Shown: positions 53,880-61,761 of the stretch, in pieces | How positions within the stretch are numbered: position 1 is the stretch's first letter | Layout: the number at the start of each line of letters is the position of its first letter | From: Brevundimonas aurantiaca | GTDB lineage: Bacteria; Pseudomonadota; Alphaproteobacteria; Caulobacterales; Caulobacteraceae | Assembly: GCF_014199955.1 (NCBI RefSeq) | Contig: NZ_JACHOQ010000001.1 | Location: forward strand, 62,001 to 126,000 | DNA length: 64,000 nt | Direction of reading: 5' to 3' | Position numbers and translations under genes: made by a program | Notes under the pieces: generated by a model | The model's input: only the letters and a program-made list of their open reading frames with translations | Database searches by the model: none | What the model was told of the DNA's origin: nothing

Positions 53880-54218
53880 TCGGCCTCGGCGAACTGGTCG
53901 TAGGCGCGCAGGGCGTCGGCGGCGTACATCAGGGCCGGGCCGCCGCCCATATAGACCGTCATGGCCATGACTTCGGCGATCTCGTCGCGCGTCGCGCCCA
54001 AATCCTTCAGCGCCTTGGCATGAAAGCCGATACAGCCGTCGCACCGCTGGGACACGCCGATCGCCAGGGCGATCAGCTCTTTGGTCTTCTTGTCCAGGGC
54101 GCCGTCGGCGGTCGCCGGCCAGTTCCGAAAAGGCCTGCATCGGCCCCGGCTGCGCCCGGCGCAGTTCGCCGATATAGGCCGAGATGTCGCGTGTCAGCGC
54201 CGTATAGTCCTTGGCCAT
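53876..54218 (-). pseudogene. Carboxymuconolactone decarboxylase/AhpD-like protein, frameshifted
   Basis: The start is well supported: AGGAGG six bases before the ATG at 54218. Residues 1-34 (MAKDYTALTRDISAYIGE and on to SELA) are in one frame; the rest continues in another frame as ATADGALDKKTKELIALAIGV, QRCDGCIGFHAKALK and GGGPALMYAADALRAYDQFAEAD, up to TAA at 53876. The CxxC-x3-H active site of AhpD-type peroxidase partners is in the second part. Inserting two bases (or deleting one) at about 54113-54118 restores one protein of about 114 residues. Divergent from the ArsR regulator and probably controlled by it. Confidence 0.8.
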
Positions 54219-54228
54219 AACGGCCTCC

Positions 54229-54261
54229 TTTTCAATTTCGATATTTATGATATGATCGAAA
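54229..54261 (+). promoter_or_regulatory. Operator dyad and leaderless promoter of the ArsR gene
   Basis: Perfect arms TTTCGAT (54236-54242) and ATCGAAA (54255-54261) form a 26-bp dyad in an AT-rich island. TTTTCA (54229-54234) and TATGAT (54251-54256), 16 apart, read as -35/-10 boxes with transcription starting at or beside the ATG at 54263. The dyad also lies just upstream of the divergent AhpD-like gene, so one site could control both. Confidence 0.6.
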
Positions 54262-54262
54262 T

Positions 54263-54598
54263 ATGAAATGTAAAGACCTACCGATGACCGCTGTCTTCGA
54301 CGGCCTTCCGGCCCGAGCGGATCAGGCGGCGGCGTTTCTGAAGGGGCTGGCCAGTCCGCACCGGCTGCTGATCCTGTGCGCCCTGGCCCAGGGAGAGCGC
54401 AACGTCTCCACCCTGATCGCCGAGACCGGCATGGCCCCTACATCCATGTCCCAGCATCTGGCCAAGCTGAAGGACGAGGGGGTGATCGACGTTCGCCGCG
54501 ACCACCGCACCCTGACCTATTTCATCGTCCATCCGGCGGCGGTTCAGGTCATGGACGTGCTGCACGCCCATTTCTGCGGGAGCCTGCAGGCGGACTGA
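54263..54598 (+). CDS. ArsR-family regulator, BigR/SqrR-like
   Basis: 111 residues from the ATG at 54263; an ATG at 54284 is an alternative, but the promoter geometry favours the first as a leaderless start. Winged helix with recognition helix MAPTSMSQHLAKLKDEGVI and wing DHRTLTYFIVHP. Cysteines C39 (LLILCALAQ) and C105 (HFCGS) are 66 residues apart, matching the redox pair of SqrR (C41/C107) and BigR (C42/C108), which sense persulfide by forming a polysulfide bridge. No metal-site motif (CxC) is present. Likely represses itself and the divergent AhpD-like gene. Confidence 0.87.
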   Translation: MKCKDLPMTAVFDGLPARADQAAAFLKGLASPHRLLILCALAQGERNVSTLIAETGMAPTSMSQHLAKLKDEGVIDVRRDHRTLTYFIVHPAAVQVMDVLHAHFCGSLQAD

Positions 54599-54608
54599 GG
54601 CGGTCGCC

Positions 54609-56309
54609 CTACTCCGCCCCGCCGAAGCGTTCGGACCATTCCGCGACCTGGGCGTCTTCGATCTTGGCGAACAGCACGCCCTGAGCCTCGACCTTGCCGC
54701 CGACCGGCAGACGGTTCAGCAAGTCCTCGTCCGCTGCGGGCCAGCTGAGATCGGTCGAACCGACCGAGGCGGCGATCTTCTCAGCCGAAAAGGGCAGGAT
54801 CGGCGCCGCCAGCCGGGCGAACAAGGCCACCAGATTCAGGCCGGTGCGCACGCCCACCGCCGCCCTGTCGCGATCGGTCTTCAGAGCGGTCCAGGGGGCC
54901 GCGACCTGCAGATATTCGTTGCCCAGCACCCAGGCGGCGCGGACGGCGACGGCGGCCTTGCGGAACTCCATCGCCTCGAACTGTTCGGTCGCCTCGGCCA
55001 CGGCGGCCCGGATGTCGGCCTCCAGCTTAATCTCGACCGGTCCCGCCTCGCCGCCCTCGGGCACCACGCCGTCGAACTTCGACTCGGCGAACTTGACGAT
55101 CCGGTTGACGAAATTCCCTAGTACATCGGCCAGGTCCTTGTTGGTCGAGGCCTGGAAATCCTCCCAGGTGAAGGCCGAATCGGCGTGCTCCGGCCCATAG
55201 GCCGTCAGGCGCCAGCGCCAGTAGTCGGCCGGCAGCAGCTCCAGCGCCTGGTCCATGAAGACGCCGCGCTTCTGGCTGGTCGAGAACTTGCCGCCGTACC
55301 AGTTCAGCCAGTTGAAGGCCTTCAGCTGATCCACCGTCTTCCACGGCTCGCCCGAGCCGATGATGGTGGCGGGGAAACTGACAGTGTGGAAGGCGACGTT
55401 GTCCTTGCCCATGAACTGAACATAGCGGACGTCTTCCGCCCCCTCGTCCAGCCGCCACCAGTCGCGCCAGGTCCGGCCCGTCGCCTCGGCCCATTCCTCG
55501 GTCGCGGCGATATATTCGATGGGGGCGTCGAACCAGACGTAGAAGACCTTGTCCTCCATGCCCGGGCGGGGAAAGCCGTCCTTGGTCACCGGCACGCCCC
55601 AGGCCAGGTCGCGGGTGATGCCCCGGTCGATCAGCCCCTCGTCCAGATGCTTGTAGGCGATGGACTTGGCCAGCGTCTGCCAGCCGGTCTTGCCGTCGAC
55701 CCAGGCGCGGATCTGGGGCTCGATTTTGGTCTGAAGCAGATAAAGGTGGCGGGTGTCGCGCACCTCCAGATTCCGAGAGCCCGACACCGACGAATAGGGG
55801 TCGATCAGGTCGGTCGGGTCCAGCAGCCGGCCGCAGTTGTCGCACTGGTCGCCGCGCGCGCCGACATGGCCGCAGTGGGGGCAGGTGCCCTCGACATAGC
55901 GGTCGGGCAGGAAACGGGCGTCGTCGATCGAATAGATCATCCGATCCACCCGCTCCTCGATCAGGCCGTTCTTCTCCAGGGCCTCGGCGAAATGCTGGGT
56001 CAGGCGATGGTTCTGCGGGTTGGACGACCGGCCGAACCAGTCATAGCTGAGGCCGAAGGCCTGGCCGGCGGCCTTTTGGATCTCGTGCTGCTCGTCGCAA
56101 TAGGTGCGGACGTCCTGACCGGCGGCGGCGGCGGCCAGCTCGGCCGGGGTGCCGTGCTCGTCGGTGGCGCAGATATAGAGGACCTCATGGCCTTGAGCCC
56201 GCTTGAACCGCGCCCAGACGTCGGCCGGCAACATGGAGCCCGCCAGATTCCCCAGGTGCTTGATGCCGTTGATGTAGGGCAGCGCCGAGGTGATGAGGAT
56301 GCGGGCCAT
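54609..56309 (-). CDS. metG: Methionyl-tRNA synthetase
   Basis: 566 residues, class I synthetase. HIGH motif as KHLG near residue 17, zinc-binding CPHC-x9-CDNC (about 141-157), and KMSKS present as KFSTS. The anticodon-binding helical domain follows; the C-terminal tRNA-binding extension found in some species is absent, normal for this group. Attaches methionine to initiator and elongator tRNA. Single-gene unit. Confidence 0.96.
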   Translation of the reverse strand: MARILITSALPYINGIKHLGNLAGSMLPADVWARFKRAQGHEVLYICATDEHGTPAELAAAAAGQDVRTYCDEQHEIQKAAGQAFGLSYDWFGRSSNPQNHRLTQHFAEALEKNGLIEERVDRMIYSIDDARFLPDRYVEGTCPHCGHVGARGDQCDNCGRLLDPTDLIDPYSSVSGSRNLEVRDTRHLYLLQTKIEPQIRAWVDGKTGWQTLAKSIAYKHLDEGLIDRGITRDLAWGVPVTKDGFPRPGMEDKVFYVWFDAPIEYIAATEEWAEATGRTWRDWWRLDEGAEDVRYVQFMGKDNVAFHTVSFPATIIGSGEPWKTVDQLKAFNWLNWYGGKFSTSQKRGVFMDQALELLPADYWRWRLTAYGPEHADSAFTWEDFQASTNKDLADVLGNFVNRIVKFAESKFDGVVPEGGEAGPVEIKLEADIRAAVAEATEQFEAMEFRKAAVAVRAAWVLGNEYLQVAAPWTALKTDRDRAAVGVRTGLNLVALFARLAAPILPFSAEKIAASVGSTDLSWPAADEDLLNRLPVGGKVEAQGVLFAKIEDAQVAEWSERFGGAE

Positions 56310-56363
56310 GATCGTCCAGGAGTTCGGGGAAGCGCAGGGATATAGAGCGGCGGCGCGGTTTCC

Positions 56364-57710
56364 TCAAACGCCTTGCGGCAGACGGCGCGCAATACGGATG
56401 AATCGCCCCGTCAACAGGGTCGAGGAGGCAAGGCTGGCGATGACCACCGCCCACACCAAGCCGTTCACGCCCATTTGGTGCGCGAGGACCCAGCCCAGCG
56501 GCATCATCACAGCCCCATAGGCGGTGAAATGCAGGATGGTCGGCCACCAGACGTCGCCCGCCGCGCGGTTCGCCTGGGCGGCCACCACCTGGATTCCGTC
56601 CGCGACGAAGAAGAGGGTCGCCAGCACCAGGGCCGGGGCGGCGATGGCCAGGAGCGCCGGATCGCGGTTATAGGCGCCGACGATTAGATGGGCGCTGGGC
56701 CAGACCGCCAGGGCGACGACGAAGGTCAGGGCCGTGACGACGCCCAGGCCGACCAGACCGGCGCGCAACACCCCTCGCCCGTCGCCGGCGCCATAGCTGC
56801 GTCCCACCAGCACCGCCGTCGCCGAGGACAGCCCCATGGGCAGCATGAAGACAATGGCCGACACGTTCAGCACCACGGCCCAGGCCGCCGTCTCGGCCGC
56901 GCCGATCTGGCCGGCGAAGAAGGTGAAACCGGAAAAGGCTCCGACCTCGATAAAATAGGAGGCGCCGGCGCCCAGGCCGACCTTGACCTGTTCCCGCGCA
57001 GCCTGGGGATCGCGTTCGGGCTTGTCGAATACACCCAGGGCGCGCGCCTCGGGCAGGCGCAGAATATAAACCACCAGAAAGAGCGCCAGGGCCGCCCGCG
57101 CCCCGAAGGTCGCCCAGGCCGAGGCGAAGGCGCCGTTGAAGCCGATCCCCAAAAGATCCGGCACCAACAGCAGGTTCAGCGTCAGATTGACCCCATTGGC
57201 GACCCACATGGCGACCATGCCGGGCTTGGGCCGCCCCAGGGCTTCCAGGAAGAATTGGCCCGTCACCGAGATCAGATAAAAGGGCATGGACAAGGCGAAG
57301 ACGATCAGGGCGGGGCTCGCCCCCTCGGCCAGACCGTCTTCCAGGCCCATCTTGCCGAGTCCCCAGGGTCCGACCACGATCAGGGCGATCATGGAGACCA
57401 CGCCGATCTGCAAAGAATAGGTCAGGCCCCGGCGCAGCACCGAGCCGACCGCGTGCCGCCGTCCCTCGCCCAGCATCCGCGCGGTCATCACCTGAACGCC
57501 CAGCATCAGACCGACCGCCGTCGTCACCACGATGGACGTCGGCGCCCAGGCCAGAGAGTGGAAGGCCAGTTCGCGGCTTGAGAAATTGCCGACGACAATG
57601 GCGTCGGTCAGACCCATGGTCATGATGCCGATCCGCGCCAGGATCACCGGCCAGGCCAGGTTCAGCAGGTCGTGGAAGGCGGTGCGGGTCTGGGAGCTGA
57701 GCGCGATCAT
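56364..57710 (-). CDS. MATE family efflux transporter
   Basis: About 448 residues from the ATG at 57710; an earlier TTG at 57755 would add 15 residues and neither has a strong ribosome site. Twelve hydrophobic segments in two six-helix halves; motifs NLAWPVILARIGIMTMGLTDAIVVG in helix 1 and the family's conserved AAAPALVL region near the end. Exports cationic drugs or metabolites with Na+ or H+. Substrate unknown. Starts 55 bases before metG's ATG on the same strand. Confidence 0.88.
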   Translation of the reverse strand: MIALSSQTRTAFHDLLNLAWPVILARIGIMTMGLTDAIVVGNFSSRELAFHSLAWAPTSIVVTTAVGLMLGVQVMTARMLGEGRRHAVGSVLRRGLTYSLQIGVVSMIALIVVGPWGLGKMGLEDGLAEGASPALIVFALSMPFYLISVTGQFFLEALGRPKPGMVAMWVANGVNLTLNLLLVPDLLGIGFNGAFASAWATFGARAALALFLVVYILRLPEARALGVFDKPERDPQAAREQVKVGLGAGASYFIEVGAFSGFTFFAGQIGAAETAAWAVVLNVSAIVFMLPMGLSSATAVLVGRSYGAGDGRGVLRAGLVGLGVVTALTFVVALAVWPSAHLIVGAYNRDPALLAIAAPALVLATLFFVADGIQVVAAQANRAAGDVWWPTILHFTAYGAVMMPLGWVLAHQMGVNGLVWAVVIASLASSTLLTGRFIRIARRLPQGV

Positions 57711-57772
57711 CGGACGCGGCACAGGCCATGCGGGATCGTCGGGGTCAACTCCCAAAAACTCTGAGGTCTTGG

Positions 57773-58180
57773 CTACCAGGCGCCCAGTTCACGCAGTTGA
57801 CGGACCAGCTCCTCCGGCGCCTCGCCGGCGTCCAACGTGTCCAGATCAGGCGGGACGTCCTTGGGCTCGAAATAGCGCCAGCCCTGGAAGGGCCGCCGCG
57901 CCAGGGGCGCCGTGCGGATCACCCGAGGCTCCAGCATGATCTCGCACCGGCTCTGCTTGCCCTCGCCCAGGGTCGTGATGTCCAGAACCGGCTGGCGACA
58001 GACGATCACGCCCTTCACCACCCAGTACAGCGACCCGCCGTCCTCGATTTCCGAAGCGCGCTTGGGCGTCATTCGGGTGTGGACCACCAGAGGTCCGCCC
58101 TTGGCGGCGCGGCGTTCCAGCCATTCGACGTCGGGCACCCCGACGCCCAGCTTGATCATGTGAAGCGGCATGGCGACCAC
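57773..58180 (-). CDS. DUF1489 family protein
   Basis: 135 residues. The GTG at 58180 has GGAGA six bases before it; the ATG at 58171 would be too far from that site. The DUF1489 pattern is clear: KLGVGVPDVEWLERR, TRMTPKRASEIEDGGSLYWVVKG, the CRQPVLDI strand, and RRPFQGWRYFEPKDVPPDL. Found across alphaproteobacteria; function unknown. Cytoplasmic. Confidence 0.85.
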   Translation of the reverse strand: MVAMPLHMIKLGVGVPDVEWLERRAAKGGPLVVHTRMTPKRASEIEDGGSLYWVVKGVIVCRQPVLDITTLGEGKQSRCEIMLEPRVIRTAPLARRPFQGWRYFEPKDVPPDLDTLDAGEAPEELVRQLRELGAW

Positions 58181-58277
58181 GTAATCTCCCTTAAGGGCCT
58201 TCGCCAGTTTCTCTTTACGGTCGGACCTTAGGGTGCGGTCCGTGCCTTCTTCTCATTCACGGCGCAACGGAACGACC

Positions 58278-58568
58278 ATGTACGGATTGATTACGCGCCT
58301 GACGGCGCATCCCGGCCGCCGCGACGAACTGGCGCTTCTGCTGACCGATCCGGCCGTGAAGAAACACGGATGCCATTCCTACATCGTCGCCCACGACCTG
58401 ACCGACGCGGAAACCCTGTGGGTGACGGAGGTCTGGGTCGATCAGCCCACCCACCAGTCCTGGAGCCGGGATCTGCGCGCCAGCGGCGCCTGGCGAGCCG
58501 TCTACGGCCTGATGGCCAAGATGGATGAGTCCATCCTGACCCGCCCCCTGGGCGGAATCGGGTTTTGA
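58278..58568 (+). CDS. Antibiotic biosynthesis monooxygenase-domain protein
   Basis: 96 residues from the ATG at 58278. ABM-type ferredoxin-like fold: YGLITRLTAHPGRRDELALLL, the strand CHSYIVAHDLTDAETLWVTEVW and a final helix with W. Such dimers act as quinol monooxygenases (YgiN-like) or heme-degrading enzymes; residues for heme binding are not evident, so a quinol or small-molecule oxygenase role is the safer call. Confidence 0.8.
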   Translation: MYGLITRLTAHPGRRDELALLLTDPAVKKHGCHSYIVAHDLTDAETLWVTEVWVDQPTHQSWSRDLRASGAWRAVYGLMAKMDESILTRPLGGIGF

Positions 58569-58575
58569 TCCCCGA

Positions 58576-60540
58576 TCAGTCCGGCGCCTTGACCACCGCC
58601 AGAACCGCCGCCTCCCCCACCTGATCGCCGACGCTCGCGACGCTTTCGACAACCCCGTCGAAGGGCGCCGTCAGGGCATGCTCCATCTTCATCGCCTCCA
58701 GCACCACGACCGGCTGCCCCTTGGTCACGGCATCGCCCGCCTTGACCGGGGCGGCGACGACCTTGCCCGGCATGGGGGCGCGAAGAGAGCCGTCAGACAC
58801 CGCCCCGGCTGCGGCGCTCGTCGCGGCGCGGTACGGCGTGACGCGGCGCGCCTCTCCGTCCACGAACAGGACGAAGCCGTCCTCGACCGCCTGATAGCCG
58901 AACAGGCGATCGCCGGCCTGAACCTGATCAAAGCCGATCTGGGCGGTCAGGCCTTCGGCGCTGCGCCAGCCGGTTTCGACCGGGGCGACCGGGCCTGAGA
59001 CGGCCTCGCCGTCCAGACGGGCCCAGACGGTGGTTTGGGGCGAGGTGTTCAGTCGAAGACCGTAGGAGAGGCCCGGCTGTCCGCCCCAGGGGTTGAACCG
59101 GTCGGACCCGACCGGCTCGACCTCGGTCGCCGCCTCCGCGACCAGGGTTAGGGCGGCCAGAACCGCCTCCGGCGCGTCGGCGGGCTGCAAGGCCGCCTCC
59201 TCCGCCGCGATGAACCCCGTATCCACATCCCCCGCCACGAAGCGCGGATGGTCAAGGCAGCGTTTCAGAAAGCCCGCATTGGTCTTGACCGGCCAGACCT
59301 CGACCTCGCCCGCCGCCTCGGCCAGCCGCGCCGCCGCCGCCTCGCGGGTGTCCTCATGGACGATCAGCTTGGCGATCATCGGGTCGTAGAACTGGCTGAC
59401 CTCGCCGCCCTGTTCCACGCCGGTGTCGACCCGAATTCCTTCGGGCATGACGAAATGGTCCAGACGGCCGATCGACGGCAGGAAGCCGGTCGCCGGATCC
59501 TCGGCATAGAGGCGGGCCTCCATGGCCCAGCCGTTCAGGCGGATCTGATCCTGCTTCAGCGGCAGGGGCTCGCCGGCCGCCACCCGGAACTGCCATTCGA
59601 CCAGGTCGACGCCGGTCACGCTCTCGGTCACCGGATGTTCGACCTGAAGCCGGGTGTTCATCTCCATGAACCAGACGCCGTCCGCCTTCAGCCCGTCCGA
59701 GGCGTCGGCGATGAATTCGATCGTCCCGGCTCCGACATAGTTGACGGCCTTGGCCGCCTTGATCGCCGCATCCGTCACGGCGGCGCGCACGGCCTCGCTC
59801 ATGCCCGGCGCCGGCGCCTCTTCGATCACCTTCTGGTGGCGGCGCTGGAGAGAGCAGTCCCGCTCGTACAGGTGGACGACCTCGCCGTGCCGATCCCCGA
59901 ACACCTGCACCTCGATATGGCGCGGGCGGGTGATGTAGCGTTCGATCAGCACCCGGTCGTCGCCGAAGGCGGCCGCCGCCTCGCGCCGGGCGCTGGCCAG
60001 GCCGGCGGCGAAGTCGGCCGGATCATCGACCCGTTTCATCCCCTTGCCGCCGCCGCCCGCCACGGCCTTGATCAGCACGGGATAGCCGATCCGCGCCGCC
60101 TCGGCCGTCAAGGTTGCTTGCGACTGGTCCGCGCCCTGATAGCCGGGCGTCACCGGCACCCCGGCCTGGATCATCAATTCCTTGGCCGCGTCCTTCAGCC
60201 CCATGGCCCGGATCGAGGCCGGGTCCGGCCCGATCCAGATCAGGCCGGCCGCCGCCACCGCCTCGGCGAAGTCGGCGTTTTCGCTCAGGAAGCCATAGCC
60301 GGGATGGATCGCCTCCGCCCCCGTCGCCTTGGCTGCCGCCAGCACCTTGGCCCCGTCCAGGTAGCTCTCGCGTGCCGCCGCCGGGCCGATCAGCACCGCC
60401 TCGTCCGCCGCCCGCAGATGCAGGGCGTCGGCATCGGCCTCGGAATAGACGGCGATGGTGCGAATCCCCATCCGCTGGGCGGTGCGGAAGACGCGACAGG
60501 CGATTTCGCCGCGATTGGCGACAAGGACGGACTTGAACAT
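58576..60540 (-). CDS. Acyl-CoA carboxylase biotin-containing alpha subunit (methylcrotonyl/propionyl type)
   Basis: 654 residues. Biotin carboxylase domain (1-445) with ATP-grasp glycine loop GGGGKGMKR, EMNTRLQVEHPVTE and ITRPRHIEVQVFGD; a linker BT domain; and a C-terminal biotinyl domain with the target lysine K618 in LEAMKMEH. It carboxylates biotin for transfer to 3-methylcrotonyl-, propionyl- or acetyl-CoA by a separate beta subunit. That subunit is not in the window, so the substrate stays open. Confidence 0.92.
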   Translation of the reverse strand: MFKSVLVANRGEIACRVFRTAQRMGIRTIAVYSEADADALHLRAADEAVLIGPAAARESYLDGAKVLAAAKATGAEAIHPGYGFLSENADFAEAVAAAGLIWIGPDPASIRAMGLKDAAKELMIQAGVPVTPGYQGADQSQATLTAEAARIGYPVLIKAVAGGGGKGMKRVDDPADFAAGLASARREAAAAFGDDRVLIERYITRPRHIEVQVFGDRHGEVVHLYERDCSLQRRHQKVIEEAPAPGMSEAVRAAVTDAAIKAAKAVNYVGAGTIEFIADASDGLKADGVWFMEMNTRLQVEHPVTESVTGVDLVEWQFRVAAGEPLPLKQDQIRLNGWAMEARLYAEDPATGFLPSIGRLDHFVMPEGIRVDTGVEQGGEVSQFYDPMIAKLIVHEDTREAAAARLAEAAGEVEVWPVKTNAGFLKRCLDHPRFVAGDVDTGFIAAEEAALQPADAPEAVLAALTLVAEAATEVEPVGSDRFNPWGGQPGLSYGLRLNTSPQTTVWARLDGEAVSGPVAPVETGWRSAEGLTAQIGFDQVQAGDRLFGYQAVEDGFVLFVDGEARRVTPYRAATSAAAGAVSDGSLRAPMPGKVVAAPVKAGDAVTKGQPVVVLEAMKMEHALTAPFDGVVESVASVGDQVGEAAVLAVVKAPD

Positions 60541-60639
60541 GCCCCGGTCTTAGCCGGATCGTGCGCCCCTGCCCAGCGCTTCTCCCCGGCTGCGACGGCG
60601 AGGCCTTGCGCCCCGCGCCAGACCGGCTATCCCGGCCCC

Positions 60640-61251
60640 ATGTCCCTGCGCCCCCTCTTCGTCACCCAGGTCTATGAAGCCTCCCTCGCCGAGGGACGCG
60701 GCTGGCCCGCCTTCAACGCCCAGCTGATCGAGGTGGTCCGGATGATGGCCGAAGAAGACGCCGCCGGCCGCCGCTGGTGCCGCGACAACGCCTATCGCGG
60801 CTACACCTCCTACGCCTCTCTCAACGACCTGCCCCAGCGCTTCCCCGAGTTCGCCGAGCTGAAACGCCATCTGGACCGCCACGCCCTGGCCTATGCCCAG
60901 GCGCTGAACTTCGACCTGGCCCGGAAGCCGCGTCTGGACAATCTGTGGGTCAATATATTGAAGCCCGGCGGCGGCCACACCAGCCATATCCACCCCCACG
61001 CCTTCCTGTCCGGCACCGTCTATATCGACGTGCCCGACGGCGCCTCCTCGCTGAAGCTGGAAGACCCCCGCCTGCCCTTCATGATGGCCCGCCCCGGCGT
61101 CACCGACGCCGCCCCCGAGGCCGAACGCCCCTTCGTCTATCTGCGGCCCCAGGCCGGGACGGTGCTGATGTGGGAAAGCTGGCTGCGCCACGAGGTGCCG
61201 ACCAACCAGGCCAAGTCCGACCGGATTTCGATCAGCTTCAACTACGCCTGA
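60640..61251 (+). CDS. TIGR02466 family 2OG-Fe(II) oxygenase-like protein
   Basis: 203 residues. Double-stranded beta-helix with the iron ligands in HTSHIHPHAFLSGTVYIDVP (H and D) and RHEVPTNQ (H), and the 2-oxoglutarate-binding arginine in KSDRISISFNYA at the very end, as the TIGR02466 family has. Substrate unknown; related proteins hydroxylate small molecules or proteins. Divergent from the carboxylase gene. Confidence 0.85.
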   Translation: MSLRPLFVTQVYEASLAEGRGWPAFNAQLIEVVRMMAEEDAAGRRWCRDNAYRGYTSYASLNDLPQRFPEFAELKRHLDRHALAYAQALNFDLARKPRLDNLWVNILKPGGGHTSHIHPHAFLSGTVYIDVPDGASSLKLEDPRLPFMMARPGVTDAAPEAERPFVYLRPQAGTVLMWESWLRHEVPTNQAKSDRISISFNYA

Positions 61252-61277
61252 GGGAGCGGCCCGGAGGCGACACAAAT

Positions 61278-61426
61278 CTTCCCCCGCCTGCGGGGGAAGT
61301 GTCAGGCCGTGGCGCGCAGCGACACGCCTGACGATGGGGGAAGTCTTCCTTTTTGGCGACACTTCCCCCTCCGACCCTGGTCCGCTACGCGGACGCCGGG
61401 CCACCTCCCCCGCAAGCGGGAGAGGG
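61278..61426. repeat. Composite REP-like element, copy 2 (inverted relative to copy 1)
   Basis: Reads CTTCCCCCGCCTGCGGGGGAAG (61278-61299) to GCGGGAGAGGG (61416-61426), the reverse-complement order of the element at 28499-28650, with several 10-20-base blocks identical. Flanks the AT-rich FRG gene. Confidence 0.8.
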
Positions 61427-61512
61427 TCTTTCGCCTATAACCCGGCGTGGGGGCGTCCGCCTCGTGCGGCGTCCAGAGCCCCTCCCCCCCGCGCAAGCGG
61501 CGCGGCGGTCCC

Positions 61513-61532
61513 CCTCCCCGCAGGCGGGGAGG
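61513..61532. repeat. GC-rich palindrome in the repeat cluster
   Basis: CCTCCCCGC-AG-GCGGGGAGG, perfect 9-bp arms with a two-base loop. Confidence 0.65.
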
Positions 61533-61560
61533 AGACGGTGCGACGGCCCTTGCCTGTCTC

Positions 61561-61579
61561 CTCCCCATGAAATGGGGAG
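61561..61579. repeat. Palindrome CTCCCCAT-GAA-ATGGGGAG
   Basis: Perfect 8-bp arms with a three-base loop, followed by GTGGCGCGACGCGAAGCGG. Another REP-like unit beside copy 2. Confidence 0.65.
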
Positions 61580-61761
61580 GTGGCGCGACGCGAAGCGGCG
61601 TGACGGAGGGGTTCTACGCCGCATCACCAGCATCACCCCGCCTGTTACCGTCCCACCCGTCAGAAGCTACAGTTTACTAGGCTAGAGCGCGCTCAACCTT
61701 TAGGAGACATCTCAGACCTCACCCCACAACCTCGGCGATTTTGGATCGAAGGAGATTTTTG

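Larger units (their letters stand above)
61252..61761. other. Gene-free repeat cluster before the FRG gene
   Basis: About 510 bases with no convincing gene. It holds a composite REP-like element (61278-61426), two further hairpins (61513-61532 and 61561-61579) and then an AT-rich stretch leading to the FRG gene's ribosome site. Frames through it consist of repeat sequence. Confidence 0.7.

Noticed and set aside
61334..61685. Several 80-110-codon frames in the repeat cluster
   Set aside because: They translate REP-like repeat sequence; no support for expression.
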